This document shows positions 1 to 8,752 of a stretch of 64,000 bases of DNA, piece after piece. Source of the DNA: Corynebacterium sp. UBA2622. GTDB taxonomy: Bacteria > Actinomycetota > Actinomycetes > Mycobacteriales > Mycobacteriaceae. Location: contig NZ_DDJO01000023.1 in the NCBI RefSeq assembly GCF_002339505.1, positions 24,470 through 88,469 on the forward strand. Direction: 5' to 3'. Numbering within the stretch: the stretch's first letter is position 1; every line of letters starts with the position of its first letter. The notes under the pieces are model-generated. The model saw nothing but the letters and a program-made list of their open reading frames with translations. It ran no database searches and was not told where the DNA came from. Position numbers and translations under genes: made by a program.

Positions 1-216
1 GGGGCCCTCGTCCCGGCCCACGGGTTCGAGCACGCGGATCTCCCTGCCCCCGGAGGTGTGCCGCACGTTCAGCACGGCGTCGAGGGCGTCCAGGATCGTG
101 GATTTGCCCGCCTCGTTCTCGCCGTGGATGAGTATGACGCCCGTGTCCGGCAGGTCCCGCAGCTCCAGGTGCCGGATCGCGCGGACGTTGTCGATGATGA
201 GGTCGTGGATGCGCAC
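1..216 (-). CDS. SbcC-like AAA ATPase, N-terminal part (runs off the window)
   Basis: Only the first 72 codons are present. The protein begins with a strand leading to a Walker A motif GENEAGKST near residue 36, the form typical of SbcC/Rad50/RecF-type ATPases that act on DNA ends. The start is a GTG at 214-216, five bases after the stop of the metallophosphoesterase gene, with CAGGAGG inside the end of that gene as ribosome site. The pair therefore looks like an SbcC/SbcD-type nuclease operon, nuclease gene first. The family call rests on the P-loop and the neighbour; coiled coil and Walker B lie outside the window. Confidence 0.75.
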   Translation of the reverse strand, partial: MRIHDLIIDNVRAIRHLELRDLPDTGVILIHGENEAGKSTILDALDAVLNVRHTSGGREIRVLEPVGRDEGP

Positions 217-221
217 GGTGC

Positions 222-1358
222 TCAGGCCTCCTGGGACAGTCGGAAGAGAAGGTTGACGGCGTCGCGGGCGGTGGCGTCGCCCGCGCCCGCCGCGGAGACG
301 AGCTCGGCCATAGCCGAGCTCGCGAATCCGCTCAGGGGGAGGTTCGCCAGCTCCTCGTCGCCGGGTTCGAGGTGGAGATCCATCAGCCGGGTCCGCTCGT
401 AGAGCGCGCCGAACACCGGCTGCAGCTCGGCGATACCCTGCTCCAGCTGCCGGGTCGCCTCCAGCCCCAGCGTGCCTGACAGCGAGTACTTCACCACGGT
501 GCGCGGCTTGTCCGGGTACGCCGCCAGCTGCTCAAGCACGCGGGTGACGTCGTCTGCGTCGGTGACGTCCCAGTGCAGCGCGTCGAAGGTCCAGGCACCC
601 ACCGGGACCTTCTCCACCTCGGCGCCGCCCTTTTGCGCGGTGACCACCAGGGCGTTGCCGGAATCCGTCTCGTTGCCCGTCACCCCCGGGGTGTGGTCGT
701 GGAAGTCCGTCGTCTCCGGCGAACCGGAGAACCACACCCGCCCGGTGGAACCGAGCGACTGCGTGGAGTGCGTGTCGCCCAGCGCCAGGTAGTCGATGGT
801 GCCGTCGGCCAGGCGCGCCTCCACGTTCGCCAGGTCGATGGTGTCGGGCGCCGCCTCGCCCGAGCGCGCCTGCGTCTGCCCGTGCCCCACGGCAATGCGG
901 ATCGCCCCGGTGGGCTCCAGGGGGCGCAGCGCCCGGGCCACGAGGTCCTCCGAGGCGTGCTTGGCCATCAGCGGCGCGCCGACGATCTCCACCCCCTCCC
1001 GGACGACCACCGGTTCGAACGTGCCCAGCACGCAGACGTTGTCCAGGTCGGCCGTGCGGGCGAACATCGAGTCCGCCACCAGCGGGTCGTGGTTCCCGGG
1101 CAGCAGGTACACGGGCACCGGCAGCGCCTTGAGCGCCTCCAGCGCCCGGCCGCGCGTGCGTTTCTCCAGCGCGTTGTGTTCGAAGACATCCCCGGCCACG
1201 ACGATGAACTCGGCTCCGCGCTCGGTGGCTAGCTCGCCCAGGCGGGCGACGGCGGCGAGCCGGGCGTCGTCAAAGCGCGACTGCGCCTCGGGTGGCAGGA
1301 ACTTCCGCGTCATGCCGAGCTGCAGGTCGGAGGTGTGGATGAAGGTCACGGCGCTCAT
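222..1358 (-). CDS. SbcD/Mre11-like metallophosphoesterase (DNA repair exonuclease)
   Basis: This 378-residue protein is a calcineurin-type phosphoesterase predicted to be the nuclease half of a DNA-end-processing complex with the ATPase encoded just downstream. The metal-binding motifs are visible in order: an HTSDLQLG block at the N-terminus (D-x-H is D-x-Q here), GDVFEHN near residue 57, a GNHD motif near residue 88, and later VGHGQT and ALGDTHS blocks. The last ~120 residues form the usual less conserved cap. It is cytoplasmic, with no signal peptide. Family is clear; whether it is a true SbcD or an YhaO-like repair exonuclease is inference. In the first motif the usual histidine (DxH) reads as glutamine, which is common among the diverged members. 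Confidence 0.85.
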   Translation of the reverse strand: MSAVTFIHTSDLQLGMTRKFLPPEAQSRFDDARLAAVARLGELATERGAEFIVVAGDVFEHNALEKRTRGRALEALKALPVPVYLLPGNHDPLVADSMFARTADLDNVCVLGTFEPVVVREGVEIVGAPLMAKHASEDLVARALRPLEPTGAIRIAVGHGQTQARSGEAAPDTIDLANVEARLADGTIDYLALGDTHSTQSLGSTGRVWFSGSPETTDFHDHTPGVTGNETDSGNALVVTAQKGGAEVEKVPVGAWTFDALHWDVTDADDVTRVLEQLAAYPDKPRTVVKYSLSGTLGLEATRQLEQGIAELQPVFGALYERTRLMDLHLEPGDEELANLPLSGFASSAMAELVSAAGAGDATARDAVNLLFRLSQEA

Positions 1359-1407
1359 AGGTCAATGTTTAGCACGCCACCCGGACACGCCCCTGGCCTG
1401 CGCAAAC

Positions 1408-2220
1408 CTACCGCGTCAACTCGTCGTAGAGGTCCTCGATGTCCGCCACCGCCCGCATCTGGTCGATGTTGGTGAAGGACACCGTCTGCATCGCCCGGTG
1501 CAGCAGGTCCAAATCGGAGTCGTCCACCATCGGCGCCACCTTTGGCCTGGGCAGCTCGGGCAGCTCCCGGCCGGACCAGAAGTACTCCGAGCCTTCCGCC
1601 GAATTCTCCTTGGCCACGGCCGCCGCCTGGTTGCGCACCCCCTGCTCGATCATCGGCAGGCTGAGCCCGCGCAGCGCAAAGACGACGGAGGGGTCGGCGT
1701 CGATGAGCTCGGCCGCCTTTTCCGCCACCGCCACGGCGTGCTTGCACACGGGCGCAGAGTCGGGGCAGGTGCAGTAGAAGCGGATCCCCTGGTCGTCGGG
1801 GGCGATGAGCAGCGAGAGCACCTCCTCGTCGAACTCCCCGCGCTTCGCCTTCTCGACGCTCCCCGCCCGCCGCGCCAGGTGCTCCAGTGCCTGCTGGATG
1901 TCGCGCGCGCTGCGGCGCGGCAGCTGCAGGGAGACCGTGAAAGGGTCGTTCTGGCTGCCGGCGACCACCCCGTCGAAGCCCGCCGGGCGCGGCGTGACCT
2001 CGAGGACCTTGCCCTCCTGCACGTACTGCTGGCCGCGTTTCGCCCGCTGCGGGTCCGTGTTACGCAGCGCCGCGAGGAGCACCCGGCGCGCGGCCCGGGA
2101 GTGCCCGGCAATGGGCACCACCGACTCCCCGGTGCTGCCCGCCTCCTCCGGCCGCTCCACCCGGCGGCGCGCGCCGAAGTTGGCGTAGATGACGTTGTCC
2201 TCGCTCGGCCGCTCGGCCAT
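1408..2220 (-). CDS. SWIM zinc-finger protein
   Basis: The protein has 270 residues. It carries a SWIM-type zinc finger of the form CxC...CxH (YCTCPDSAPVCKH) near residues 150-165, a DNA- or protein-binding module. The start ATG overlaps the last base of the Snf2 helicase stop codon (TAATG at 2218-2222), so translation of the two is probably coupled. A longer reading frame extends upstream, but it lies inside the helicase and its product is arginine/glycine-rich nonsense. SWIM proteins frequently pair with Snf2-family ATPases, so a joint role in remodelling or repairing nucleoprotein is likely; the substrate is unknown. Confidence 0.85.
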   Translation of the reverse strand: MAERPSEDNVIYANFGARRRVERPEEAGSTGESVVPIAGHSRAARRVLLAALRNTDPQRAKRGQQYVQEGKVLEVTPRPAGFDGVVAGSQNDPFTVSLQLPRRSARDIQQALEHLARRAGSVEKAKRGEFDEEVLSLLIAPDDQGIRFYCTCPDSAPVCKHAVAVAEKAAELIDADPSVVFALRGLSLPMIEQGVRNQAAAVAKENSAEGSEYFWSGRELPELPRPKVAPMVDDSDLDLLHRAMQTVSFTNIDQMRAVADIEDLYDELTR

Positions 2221-5219
2221 TACTCCTGCCCCCTGTAGCTCATGAGCTGGGCCAGCTCCTCGGTGCCCAGCTCGGTGATCCAGCCCTCGCCCTCGCCGAC
2301 CACGGCACCGGCGAGGTGCATCTTTCCGTCGAGAACGTCCTGGATGGACTCCTCCAACGTGCCGCGCGTAATCAGCTTGTACACCGAGACGTTCTTGTCC
2401 TGCCCGATGCGGAAGGCACGGTCTGTGGCCTGGTTCTCCACCGCCGGGTTCCACCACCTGTCCATGTGGATGACCACCGAGGCCGCGGTGAGGTTCAGGC
2501 CGGTGCCTCCCGCCTTGAGCGAGAGCAGCATCGCCCGCGGGCCCGTCGGTGCCTGGAAGCCCGCGACCATCGCGTCGCGCGCGTTCTTGCCCACCCCGCC
2601 GTGGAGGAAGGGAACGGGCTCACCCAGGCGCTGCGCCAGGTAGGGCTGCAGGATGTCGCCGAATGCCTTGTACTGAGTGAAGATGAGCACGCGCTGGTCC
2701 GAGGCCACCGCCTGCTCCAGCAGCTGCATGAGCATCTCCACCTTGCCCGAGCGGTGCTTGCCCTTAACGGTCACGGGGGAGCCGTCGCCGAGAAAGTGGG
2801 CGGGGTGGTTGCAGATCTGCTTGATCCGCGTGATCGACGCCAGGACGAGCCCCTTGCGGGCCATGCCCTCGCGTTCCTCCAGTTCGCGCTTCATGTCGTC
2901 GACAAGCGCCTTGTACAGCGCGGCCTGCTCCGCGGTCATCTCCACGGCGAGGACGCTCTCCTGTTTTTCGGGCAGGTCGTCGATGATCGTCGGGTCCGTC
3001 TTCAGCCGCCGGAGGATGAACGGCGCGGTGAGGCGCTGCAGGCGCTCTCCCATCTCGTCGGCGAGATCCTCGTCGCGGCGCGACTCGATGGCCTTGGCAA
3101 AGTAGTTGCGGAAGAACGTCTGCGAGCCGAGCATGCCGGGGTTGACAAAGTCCAGGAGGCTGCGCAGCTCGCTGAGCTTGTTTTCGATCGGCGTTCCGGT
3201 CAGCGCGATGCGGTGCCGGGCGGGAATCGCCCGCACGCTTTTCGACGCCCTCGTGCCCGCGTTCTTGATCGCCTGCGCCTCATCCAAAACCACGTGGTCC
3301 CAGCGCGTGCGCGCCAGTGCCTCCACATCGCGCGAGGCCACGCCGTAGGAGGTGATGAACACGTCCGTGTTCGCGATCTCCTCCTCCAGGGCCCGCCCCT
3401 TCAGGCGGGCGGGGCCGTGGTGCACCCCCACGCGCAGGCCGGGGACGAAGCGGGCGGCCTCGCGCGCCCAGTTGCCCACCACCGACGTCGGCGCCACCAC
3501 AAGCGTCGGGCCCTGCGCCCGTCCCTGCTCGTGCTCCACCGCCAGGAGGGCGAGCAGCTGCAGGGTCTTGCCCAGTCCCATGTCGTCGGCCAGCACCGCG
3601 CCGAGATTGTTGCGGGACATGAAATACAGCCAGTCCACGCCCCGGCGCTGGTACTCGCGCAGCTCCGCGGCCACGGTGCCGGGAATGTCCACGCGTTCGG
3701 GCGCGGGACGGTCGGTGCCGCCGACGAGCGAGGTGAACCAGGGCGAGCCGGTGAACTCCACCGGCGCCTCGGCGGCGGATTCCACGGCGAGCTCGCGCAG
3801 CTCGCCGGCGGTGACCACACCGGAGGTCTCGCCACCGCCCTCGCCAAGGGAGGACTGCGCCAGCTGCGACATGTATTTCTTGGTCTTGGCCAACGCCCTG
3901 CCGTCGGCAAGCACCCACTCGCCGCGCAGCTTCACCAGGCCCGACTTGGAGCGCACCAGCTCCGCCATCTCGTCCTCGGTGAGCTCCACCCCGCCGACGG
4001 AGATGCGCCAGTCGTAGTTGACCAGGGTGTCAAAGCCGAAGTTGGTCGTGGTGGAGGAGTCGTGCACGTCGCCACCGCGGGTGACGTGCAGCTTGGCCGT
4101 CGTCTCCGCCTGGGACCACGCCCGCGGGAGCATGACGGCGAAGTTGCGGGCGCGAAGCTTGATCGCGTCGGCGGTGATGAAGCGGACGATCTCCTCGGTG
4201 GTGAGGTAGATGTCCCACTCCCCCTCGTTGCCGGTCAGGGGTGTCCACGGCTGGCGGGGGTGTCGCTCGGGGTCGACCAGCTCGACTATCTCACCGGCGC
4301 GGGCGAAGTCACGGCGCAGGGTCTGGGCTGTCTGCGCGTCGTAATCCGCCAGGTGGATCGGGCGCGGCGAGTCGGTGCCGGCGCGCACCTGGACGCGCAC
4401 GGGCCACTGCACCGCCGCGCCCGTCACGCCGGAGTCGGTCCACTCGGACCCGCCTTCATCCTCGAGGTCCGCGGGCTGCTCGACGATGAACACCAGCTGC
4501 AGGTTCACCGCGGTGATCGAGCCGTTCCACTCGCTGACGCGCTGGGAGAGCTGCCCCCCGCCGCGGCGCAGGGGTGCGGCGTAGAGGAGGGAGTGGACGA
4601 AGTCGTGCCACGGGTAGGGCCGGTCCTCCTCCTGCGCCCCGCGCAGCAGCGCGGTGGCCACCCAGTGCACGAGGGTCTGGGCGATGTTCTCGCTCAGGTT
4701 CGGGTTGTTCACCGTCAGCACGCCGGGGGCGGCGGCGATCATCTCCGCCAGCCAGCCGCGCTCCTCCACGCCGGTGCCCAGCTGCCACTCGGCGTACCAG
4801 AGCCCCTCGCGGTAGGGCACGTGGATGCTTACGCGGCCGGCGCGGACGAACTGGCTCACGCCGGTGTAGGCGCGGATCAGCCAGTACAGGTCGGGGGCGA
4901 TCGCCTCGCGCTGCGCCGCGGAGGCGGCCGGGTTGCGGTCGTCCAGGAAGGCCAGACCCGCCAGCAGCGCCACGGCTCCCTCGGGGGCGTAGGCGGCGGT
5001 GGGCACCTTCAGATTCACCTGCCGCCCGCGGGGGGTTTGCAACCGGATGCGGGCGCGGTGGCGGAAGTGGGCGTCGTCAAGCACGGCCTCGACGGCGGGG
5101 GGAAACGTGCCGGAGGGCACCTGCGAGGGCACCACGATCTTGTGCCCTTCCACCTGCTCAACCCACAGGTTGAGGCCGGACTCGGCCAACCAGAGCCCGT
5201 GCAGGAGGAATTTTGGCAT
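2220..5219 (-). CDS. Snf2-family DEAD/DEAH helicase
   Basis: A 999-residue Snf2/SWI2 ATPase. The N-terminal ~450 residues match the bacterial SNF2_assoc layout (β-rich, poorly conserved). The motor follows: LADDMGLGKT Walker A near residue 555, DEAQ box (VVLDEAQAIKN) near 655, TGTPIENKLSEL near 690, and in the second RecA domain QYKAFGDIL, LSLKAGGTGLNLT and DRAFRIGQ (motif VI). It uses ATP to translocate on double-stranded DNA; it is not expected to unwind strands. The ATG at 5217-5219 is chosen because AAGGGTGG precedes it; the frame is open nine codons further upstream. The SWIM gene follows with a one-base overlap. Confidence 0.9.
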   Translation of the reverse strand: MPKFLLHGLWLAESGLNLWVEQVEGHKIVVPSQVPSGTFPPAVEAVLDDAHFRHRARIRLQTPRGRQVNLKVPTAAYAPEGAVALLAGLAFLDDRNPAASAAQREAIAPDLYWLIRAYTGVSQFVRAGRVSIHVPYREGLWYAEWQLGTGVEERGWLAEMIAAAPGVLTVNNPNLSENIAQTLVHWVATALLRGAQEEDRPYPWHDFVHSLLYAAPLRRGGGQLSQRVSEWNGSITAVNLQLVFIVEQPADLEDEGGSEWTDSGVTGAAVQWPVRVQVRAGTDSPRPIHLADYDAQTAQTLRRDFARAGEIVELVDPERHPRQPWTPLTGNEGEWDIYLTTEEIVRFITADAIKLRARNFAVMLPRAWSQAETTAKLHVTRGGDVHDSSTTTNFGFDTLVNYDWRISVGGVELTEDEMAELVRSKSGLVKLRGEWVLADGRALAKTKKYMSQLAQSSLGEGGGETSGVVTAGELRELAVESAAEAPVEFTGSPWFTSLVGGTDRPAPERVDIPGTVAAELREYQRRGVDWLYFMSRNNLGAVLADDMGLGKTLQLLALLAVEHEQGRAQGPTLVVAPTSVVGNWAREAARFVPGLRVGVHHGPARLKGRALEEEIANTDVFITSYGVASRDVEALARTRWDHVVLDEAQAIKNAGTRASKSVRAIPARHRIALTGTPIENKLSELRSLLDFVNPGMLGSQTFFRNYFAKAIESRRDEDLADEMGERLQRLTAPFILRRLKTDPTIIDDLPEKQESVLAVEMTAEQAALYKALVDDMKRELEEREGMARKGLVLASITRIKQICNHPAHFLGDGSPVTVKGKHRSGKVEMLMQLLEQAVASDQRVLIFTQYKAFGDILQPYLAQRLGEPVPFLHGGVGKNARDAMVAGFQAPTGPRAMLLSLKAGGTGLNLTAASVVIHMDRWWNPAVENQATDRAFRIGQDKNVSVYKLITRGTLEESIQDVLDGKMHLAGAVVGEGEGWITELGTEELAQLMSYRGQE

Positions 5220-5347
5220 AACCACCCTTATACCACGCGGGGCCAAAATCGCTGGTTCTGCGCGTGAGCGGTCAGGCGGTGAAGTACCCTCAATGGATTG
5301 TTGAACGCCCCCATTGTTTCCCGCGCCCTGCGCCCATCGGAGGATAG

Positions 5348-6958
5348 ATGACTGACAGTTTCTGGCTCGTCCTGGCCATTGTGTTGTACTTTGGCGTCAT
5401 GGTCGCCATCGGGTTCTACTCGTGGCTCAAGACCGACAAGTACGACGACTACGTCCTGGCGGACCGCGGCCTCAACCCCTTCGTCGCGGGCCTTTCCGCC
5501 GGCGCCTCCGACATGTCCGGGTGGCTGCTCATGGGCCTGCCCGGCGCCCTCTACGTCGCGGGGATGAGCGAGCTGTGAATCGTGGCCGGCCTGTTCGTGG
5601 GCACGTGGGCCAACTGGCGCTGGATCGCCCCGCGCCTGCGCTCCTACACCGAGGTGGCCAACAACTCGATCACGCTGCCGTCCTTCTTCGAGAACCGCAC
5701 GCACGACACCTCCCGCATCCTGCGCGTGGTGGCCGCGGTGATCATCATCGTCTTCTTCACCTTCTACGTCTCCTCGGGCATGGTCTCCGGCGGGCGTTAC
5801 TTCGAGTCCACCTTCCACGGCGACTACCTCACGGGCATGCTCATCGTCGGCTCGATCACGGTGCTCTACACCTTCATCGGCGGCTTCCTCGCGGTGTCCT
5901 ACACCGACGTGGTCCAGGGGGCACTGATGTTCCTCGCACTGATCATCGTCCCCGTCATGGCGCTGTTCGCCCTGGATCACCCCGCCGACATCTTCTCCTT
6001 CGCCACCGACCACCCCTACGGCCCGTGGCAGGACGGCAACCCCACCTACTTCAACATGGTCGCGGGCGTGTCCGCGGCGACGATCATCGGCAACCTCGCC
6101 TGGGGGCTGGGCTACGTGGGCCAGCCGCACATCGTCACCCGCTTCATGGCGCTGCGCTCCCCCGCCCAGGCGGCCTCGGCGCGCCGCACCGGCACCTTCT
6201 GGGTGTTCTTCTGCTATCTCGGGGCGGTGTTCACCGCCCTGGTCTCCACCGTCTTCTTCGCGCAGAAGGCCGACAACGTGACCGACCAGACCGGCTTCGA
6301 AACGATCTTCCTCGACCTGGCGCGCATCCTCTTCCACCCGCTCATCGCCGGCATCGTCCTCACCGCCGTGCTCGCGGCGATCATGTCCACGATGTCCTCG
6401 CAGCTACTCATCACCTCCTCCGCGCTCATCGAGGACCTCTACCGCATCGTCGCCCGAAAGGCACCCTCGCACACGACGCTGCTCGTGCTGTCCCGCTCGA
6501 TGGTGGTGGCCATCGCGGTCATCGCCATGCTCCTGGCCATCCACCCCTCGGACACGATCCTGGGCCTCGTCGGCTTCGCCTGGGCCGGCTTCGGTGCCGC
6601 GTTCGGGCCGGTCGTCGTGGCCTCGCTCTACTGGCGCCGCCTCACCGCCCCCGGCGCCATCGCCGGCATGATCGTCGGCGCGGTCACCGTCTTCGTCTGG
6701 GGCTCCTCCGAGGCGCTCTCCGGCCTGATTTACGAGATCGTCCCGGGTGTCGTCCTGGCCACCCTCGCGATGGTCGCCGTGTCACTTCTCACCCGCCGCC
6801 GGCCCGGCATTGACGAGGAATTCGACGAGGCCGTCGACGTGACCGCCTACGCGGTGCGCCACCCCGAGTCCACCTTCGCCGACGCCCTCGACGAGGTGCG
6901 CGGGGAGCGCGCGGGCCGCACCCTCCCCGGGAACCCGGACGGCTCCGCTGCCGTCTAA
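5348..6958 (+). pseudogene. putP: putP-like sodium/proline symporter interrupted by one in-frame TGA
   Basis: The reading frame starts at ATG 5348 after GGAGGATAG and runs to 5578, where a TGA falls after ...GMSEL. The same frame then continues without shift to 6958. Joined, the product is about 535 residues and matches PutP (solute:sodium symporter family, ~13 membrane segments) throughout: ASDMSGWLLMGLPGA before the stop, then FIGGFLAVSYTD, GWGLGYVGQPHI and AWAGFGAAFGPVV. Family members have a tryptophan (SE-x-W-I) where the TGA lies, so a single TGG-to-TGA change explains the break. The second part has a GTG at 5582 but no good ribosome site, and it lacks the first two membrane segments. 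It is either a true nonsense mutation or a base-call error. Confidence 0.85.
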
Positions 6959-6965
6959 GCGGGGC

Positions 6966-7616
6966 ATGCGCCCCTTCCTCGTCGTCCTCGCGCTTCTCAC
7001 GGCGCTCGTCATCCCCTTCCCCACCGGCATGTCGCGCTTCGAGGCACCTCCCACCGTTGCCCAGCGCGCGACGGTCCTCGGCTACTCGCGCGCCGCGTTC
7101 GGCGAGGGGTGGCAGAAGCTTGACGACGGCTGCACCACCCGCACCACAGCCATGGCCCGCGCGTTCTCGGCCGAGTCCTGCCGCACCCCGCACCGCGACT
7201 GGTCGGTCGACCCGATCACCGACCCCTACACCGGCAAGGCCCTCGTCCCCGGCGACGTGGAGATCGACCACGTGGTGCCCCTGTCCGCCGCGTGGGACCT
7301 GGGCGCCCACGCCTGGCCGGAGGAGCGCCGCCGCGCCTTCGCCAACGACCCGCGCAACCTCGTGGTCACCTCCTCCAGGGCCAACCAGAGCAAGTCAGAC
7401 CAGCTCCCCGGCGAGTGGATGCCTCCGCAGCGCAGGGCGCGCTGCGCTTACGCCCGCCAGCTGGTGGCCGTGGCGCGCGAGTACCAGCTGCCTCTTCCGC
7501 GCCAGGACCTGCGGGCCTCCCGACTCGTCTGCTCGGGGGTGTCCGGGCTTGTTGCGCGCCGCAGCCTCGTGGTACCTCGGGAGTTGAATCCCGGATCAAC
7601 CGCTGCCGTCCCGTAA
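6966..7616 (+). CDS. secreted HNH nuclease-like protein (DUF1524/GmrSD type)
   Basis: 216 residues beginning with a hydrophobic N-terminus (about residues 3-18) that reads as a Sec signal peptide. The body carries the DUF1524 HNH core: DVEIDHVVPLS at residues 97-107 (His102 the likely general base) and NDPRNLVVTSSRANQSKSD at about 127-145 (Asn131 of the HNH fold). Two pairs of cysteines around it fit an exported disulfide-bonded enzyme. The predicted role is an extracellular or wall-associated DNase; related secreted HNH proteins are widespread in corynebacteria and mycobacteria. It begins eight bases after the putP frame ends. Its stop TAA overlaps a -10-like hexamer for the next gene. Confidence 0.8.
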   Translation: MRPFLVVLALLTALVIPFPTGMSRFEAPPTVAQRATVLGYSRAAFGEGWQKLDDGCTTRTTAMARAFSAESCRTPHRDWSVDPITDPYTGKALVPGDVEIDHVVPLSAAWDLGAHAWPEERRRAFANDPRNLVVTSSRANQSKSDQLPGEWMPPQRRARCAYARQLVAVAREYQLPLPRQDLRASRLVCSGVSGLVARRSLVVPRELNPGSTAAVP

Positions 7617-7619
7617 GGT
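7614..7619 (+). promoter_or_regulatory. -10 hexamer TAAGGT for a leaderless transcript
   Basis: TAAGGT overlaps the stop codon of the HNH gene and stands 7 bases before the ATG at 7627. There is no ribosome site, so transcription probably starts at the A of the ATG. Confidence 0.5.
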
Positions 7620-7626
7620 TGGGGCC

Positions 7627-8112
7627 ATGCATACAATCCTTGTTTTTGTTCACGTGGCGGCGGCGATCCTACTGCTCGGACCCGTCATGGTCGCCACATC
7701 CATGTTCCCCGGCCAAGCCGAGAAGGCTCACGCAGGCGGGGAGGAATCAACCGGCCGCGCCGCAATGCTGCACAGCATCACCAACCGATACGGCGTCCTC
7801 TCCCTTCTTGTTCCCCTCCTCGGTGCCGCTGTTCTCATCGCGGACTGGGGCGACTACAAGACCAACTACTGGTTCCACACCGCGATCATCCTCTCGGTGA
7901 TCGCCTGGGCCATCCTGTTCTTCATGGTCGTGCCGCAGCAGCGCAAGATCATGGGCAGCATGGGCGCGCTCGCCCCCGGTGAAGCCGACCCCGCGGATCG
8001 CACGTCCAATTTTGAAAGCGCGAAGGCGAAGACCGCCGCTGGAGCCGGCGTGTTCAACCTTCTATGGTTCCTCGTGCTCATCCTCATGTTCCTCCCCGCC
8101 CCCGGCGCATAG
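7627..8112 (+). CDS. small four-helix membrane protein (DUF2269-like)
   Basis: 161 residues with four predicted membrane segments at about 3-25, 55-73, 80-105 and 137-157. The N-terminal HTILVFVHVAAAILLLGP pattern, with a histidine in the first helix, resembles the DUF2269 group of integral membrane proteins. No catalytic motif is seen and the function is unknown. The ATG is chosen because of the leaderless promoter arrangement directly in front. A strong terminator follows, making this a one-gene unit. The family assignment is tentative. Confidence 0.75.
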   Translation: MHTILVFVHVAAAILLLGPVMVATSMFPGQAEKAHAGGEESTGRAAMLHSITNRYGVLSLLVPLLGAAVLIADWGDYKTNYWFHTAIILSVIAWAILFFMVVPQQRKIMGSMGALAPGEADPADRTSNFESAKAKTAAGAGVFNLLWFLVLILMFLPAPGA

Positions 8113-8132
8113 AGGCGCTGGAGTCCACTCCG

Positions 8133-8163
8133 AAGGCCGCGGCTTGTTGGCCGCGGCCTTTTT
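8133..8163 (+). terminator. rho-independent terminator
   Basis: Ten-base perfect stem AAGGCCGCGG/CCGCGGCCTT with an eight-base loop, followed by a T run. It lies 20 bases after the stop of the membrane protein gene. Confidence 0.85.
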
Positions 8164-8439
8164 GCAGACTTTGGAGCCGTTTCATGAGTGCACGAGAATC
8201 CCGCTCACCCGCACTAGGATGGTGCAATCTGTTTGGGATCCACGCCGGCAGTTCGGATGATGTTTGGCTACGGCGGCTTAAGAACACCTGCAGAAGGGCC
8301 CATCGAGCGCGTAGGTGCACGAGTCAACGCACCCGCGCTTAGATCAGCGTCCACGCAATTACTGGAGAGCTAGGACCAAAGATAAGTGCCACCCCCTAGG
8401 GCAGCTCCAAACCAAGCGCTCCGTTGAAACGGGTCGAAT

Positions 8440-8598
8440 TTACGGACAATTGCCATCCAAATAAACGGACTTACGAGTAGCCACCGCCTTCAGCGCCTCC
8501 TTGAATCGCACCCCTTCTGAGACCGATGGAGCATCCCAAGTACCGAGCTCCGCCAATACCTGAGACGACGCTGAATATTCTGTAACAGCCATTTGCAT
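8440..8598 (-). CDS. possible 52-residue small protein
   Basis: An ATG at 8596-8598 (a second ATG two codons on) opens a 52-codon frame ending in TAA at 8440. The translated sequence is not skewed like GC-shadow frames: it has a mixed N-terminal half, then an amphipathic stretch around VRFKEALKAVATRK. A perfect TATAAT on the same strand lies 40 bases upstream. No good ribosome site is visible and I recognise no family. It could equally be a remnant of a larger gene. Confidence 0.3.
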   Translation of the reverse strand: MQMAVTEYSASSQVLAELGTWDAPSVSEGVRFKEALKAVATRKSVYLDGNCP

Positions 8599-8638
8599 TT
8601 ATCTAAAAGCTGGGATTCAATTTTAGGATATATTTTGT

Positions 8639-8644
8639 ATTATA
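8639..8644 (-). promoter_or_regulatory. TATAAT -10 candidate in an AT-rich block
   Basis: A perfect TATAAT on the minus strand inside an AT-rich block (about 8600-8655), upstream of the 52-codon frame. No convincing -35. The overlapping plus-strand TATAAA could serve the lipoprotein gene about 100 bases away. Confidence 0.35.
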
Positions 8645-8740
8645 AACCTAACGATACTGGCGGCCTGTTCCCCTTCGGAGACTGCGGGACCCCCTTTGTA
8701 ATCTGGAGCCAGCAACACATTGAGGTTGACTAGGAGGCGA

Positions 8741-8752
8741 ATGCTCATATGA
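8741..8752 (+). other. three-codon mini-frame overlapping the lipoprotein start
   Basis: ATG-CTC-ATA-TGA follows AGGAGG (8732-8737) by three bases, and its TGA overlaps the lipoprotein ATG (ATGA). AGGAGG is 11 bases from the lipoprotein ATG. This could be a minimal coupled leader, or a chance ATG in the spacer. Confidence 0.3.

Larger units (their letters stand above)
8164..8748. other. AT-richer intergenic stretch without a clear gene
   Basis: About 585 bases between the terminator and the lipoprotein gene. Base composition is visibly more AT-rich than the core genes, above all at 8590-8660. No recognisable protein family, tRNA or IS end is seen. The only coding candidate is a 52-codon frame on the minus strand at 8440-8598, annotated separately. 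The stretch may be decayed accessory DNA. Confidence 0.6.

Noticed and set aside
2316..5267. 983-codon open frame on the plus strand
   Set aside because: Antisense shadow of the Snf2 helicase: no stop codons because of high GC, and a product full of Arg, Gly, His and Val with no domain.
5576..5578. TGA in putP as a selenocysteine codon
   Set aside because: The family has tryptophan there, not cysteine, and no obvious SECIS hairpin follows.
8164..8440. tRNA, IS end or riboswitch in the long spacer
   Set aside because: No cloverleaf, terminal inverted repeats or conserved riboswitch core could be seen.
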